This document shows positions 62,582 through 64,000 of a DNA stretch of 64,000 nucleotides, one piece after another (position 1 is the first letter of the stretch; every line of letters starts with the position of its first letter). The DNA comes from WTGU01 sp965200925. GTDB taxonomy: Bacteria > Pseudomonadota > Alphaproteobacteria > UBA828. The DNA is taken from assembly GCA_965200925.1 (NCBI GenBank), contig OZ241738.1, positions 682,001 through 746,000 on the forward strand. Reading direction: 5' to 3'. The translations under genes and the position numbers were made by a program. The notes beneath the pieces were generated by a model. That model had not been told where the DNA came from. It made no database searches and saw only the letters and a list, made by a program, of their open reading frames with translations.

Positions 62582-64000
62582 CGTCCCGCCGGCGTTCGTC
62601 TTCCTGGCGGCGGCGGTTCTGGTCGTTCTGCTGCCGGCGCGGGCGCGGCGCCTCCTCCTGGTGGCGACTCCGCTCGCGGGCGGCTTTCTCCTGTGGGGCC
62701 TGTGGGGCGGCGGCGGCCTCGACGTGGACCTGTTCGAGACGCGGCTCGTCCTCCTCCGGGTTGATTCGCTGAGCCTCCTGTTCGGCCTCCTGTTCCATCT
62801 CGCCGCCTTCCTCGGCGCGGTCTTCGCGTTCCATGTGGCCGATCGCCTGCAACAGGCCGGGGCCTTGCTCTATGCCGGGGCCGCGCTCGGCGCGGTGTTC
62901 GCCGGGGACCTGATCAGTCTGTTCCTTTTCTGGGAGGCGGCGACCCTGGGCTCCGCGCTTCTGATTCTGGCCCGCCGCGCCCCGCGTGCGACCGCCGCGG
63001 CCATGCGTTACCTGGTGTTCCAGTTGACCTCCGGCCTCCTGCTCCTGGCCGGGGCGGTGCTGGTGATCGGCGAAACCGGCTCTGCCGCCTTCGGGCCTAT
63101 CGGGATCGACGGCCTGGGCGGCGTGCTGATCTTCGTCGCCTTCGGCATCAAATGCGGCTTCCCGCTGCTGCACATGTGGCTCACGGACGCCTATCCCGAG
63201 TCGACTCCGGCCGGGACGGTGTTCCTGAGCGCCTTCACCACCAAACTCGCGGTGTACGCCCTGGCGCGCGGCTATGCAGGGACGGAGGCGCTGATCTACA
63301 TCGGCACGGCGATGACGGCGTTCCCGATCTTCTACGCCGTCATCGAGAATGATCTTCGCCGCGTGCTCGCCTACAGCATGATCAACCAGATCGGCTTCAT
63401 GGTGGTCGGCATCGGCATCGGCTCGGCGCTGGCGCTCAACGGTGCCGTGTCGCACGCCTTCAACGACGTGATCTTCAAGGGGCTGCTGTTGATGTCGATG
63501 GGTGCGGTGCTGCACCAGACGGGCCGGATCGACGGCTCCGAACTCGGCGGTCTCTACAAGTCGATGCCGCAGACGACCGCGCTCTGCATCGTCGGCGCGG
63601 CGTCGATCTCGGCCTTTCCGCTGTTCTCGGGCTTCGTCAGCAAGTCGATGGTCATGGCGGCCGCGGCGGAGGAGGGGCGCTGGATCGTCTGGATACTCCT
63701 TCTCTTCGCCTCCGCCGGCGTCTTCCATCACGCCGGCATCAAGATCCCCTATTTCGCCTTCTTCGCCCACGATTCCGGCCTCCGCACCCGCGAGCCGCCG
63801 CTCAACATGCGCCTCGCCATGGCGCTCGCGGCGGCCCTCTGCGTCGCCATCGGCTGCCATCCGGCGTGGCTCTACGCGCTTCTGCCGTACCCGGCGGATT
63901 ATGCGCCCTACACCGGGAGCCACGTGCTCGCGCAGGTCCAGCTGCTCTTCTTTTCGGCGCTGGCCTTTGTCTGGCTCAATCTGGCCGGGCTTTACCCCCC
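62571..64000 (+). CDS. Antiporter-like membrane subunit (MnhD/NuoN-like), third copy, partial
   Basis: The first 476 residues; the gene runs off the right edge. EAATLGSALLILARRAPRATAAAMRYLVFQL holds the helix-5 Glu; IKCGFPLLHMWLTDAYPESTPAGTVFLSAFTTKLAVYALARGY the Lys pair; NDLRRVLAYSMINQIGFMVVGIGIG the DLRRxLAYS motif. It differs from the two other D subunits in its N-terminus and in many loops. The ATG at 62571 overlaps the small gene. Genes following it are outside the window. Confidence 0.9.
   Translation, partial: MTSSVPPAFVFLAAAVLVVLLPARARRLLLVATPLAGGFLLWGLWGGGGLDVDLFETRLVLLRVDSLSLLFGLLFHLAAFLGAVFAFHVADRLQQAGALLYAGAALGAVFAGDLISLFLFWEAATLGSALLILARRAPRATAAAMRYLVFQLTSGLLLLAGAVLVIGETGSAAFGPIGIDGLGGVLIFVAFGIKCGFPLLHMWLTDAYPESTPAGTVFLSAFTTKLAVYALARGYAGTEALIYIGTAMTAFPIFYAVIENDLRRVLAYSMINQIGFMVVGIGIGSALALNGAVSHAFNDVIFKGLLLMSMGAVLHQTGRIDGSELGGLYKSMPQTTALCIVGAASISAFPLFSGFVSKSMVMAAAAEEGRWIVWILLLFASAGVFHHAGIKIPYFAFFAHDSGLRTREPPLNMRLAMALAAALCVAIGCHPAWLYALLPYPADYAPYTGSHVLAQVQLLFFSALAFVWLNLAGLYP

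Overview
The window is a GC-rich bacterial chromosome segment, almost certainly from an alphaproteobacterium of Rhodospirillales-like affinity. The evidence is a fused IspDF, a HisZ next to serA and purA, a short prolyl-tRNA synthetase, a free-standing NDUFS4-type complex I subunit, a LipA/RatA pair, and the order tRNA-Tyr, tRNA-Gly, tuf, tRNA-Trp, secE, nusG, rplKAJL, rpoBC. I assign no genus.

Layout. 0-3.4 kb (minus strand): start of a PxpA/LamB-YcsF gene, CinA C-terminal amidase, PgpA, IspDF, tRNA-Thr and RlmB. 3.5-16.9 kb (plus): the translation/transcription superoperon from tRNA-Tyr to rpoC. Its tuf gene has codon usage unlike all its neighbours, and RpoB carries an extra segment of about 70 residues. 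The usual rpsL-rpsG-fusA continuation is absent. 17.2-21.3 kb: serA-hisZ-purA. 21.3-33.5 kb: an NYN-domain protein, three amidase-signature enzymes, a cupin, YdcH, LipA, RatA/COQ10, a GST, NDUFS4, an ADP-ribosylglycohydrolase, an SMP-30 lactonase, an RraA-like protein and a glutamine amidotransferase. 33.6-39.3 kb: proS, a secreted ankyrin-repeat protein, lolC-lolD, a second amidotransferase and UbiX. 39.3-46 kb: a GOLPH3-like protein, a STAS protein, an orphan solute-binding protein, DUF2461, GFA and recG.

Accessory loci. At 45.9-48.6 kb a minus-strand cassette runs, in transcription order, from a truncated AlbA_2-type protein through a dual-OB-domain protein, two DUF488 proteins and a DUF192 protein, with nearly every junction overlapping by a few bases. 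At 48.7-51.3 kb a TPP riboswitch precedes a ThiZ-ThiX-ThiY-like pyrimidine uptake system. At 51.6-56.8 kb lies a type III restriction-modification locus (mod, a HicB-like gene that looks frameshifted, res), and the middle of mod is an AT-rich patch where the target-recognition domain belongs. From 57 kb to the end is a Mrp/Mbh-type cation/proton antiporter operon in the order E-F-G-DUF4040/MbhE-B-C-D-D-small-D, with three large antiporter-like subunits; the third is cut by the window edge.

The best candidates for something new are the AlbA_2/dual-OB/DUF488 cassette, the three-antiporter-subunit complex, the RpoB insertion, and the Mod/HicB/Res arrangement. All names rest on reading the sequences and remembered family features; no searches were run.
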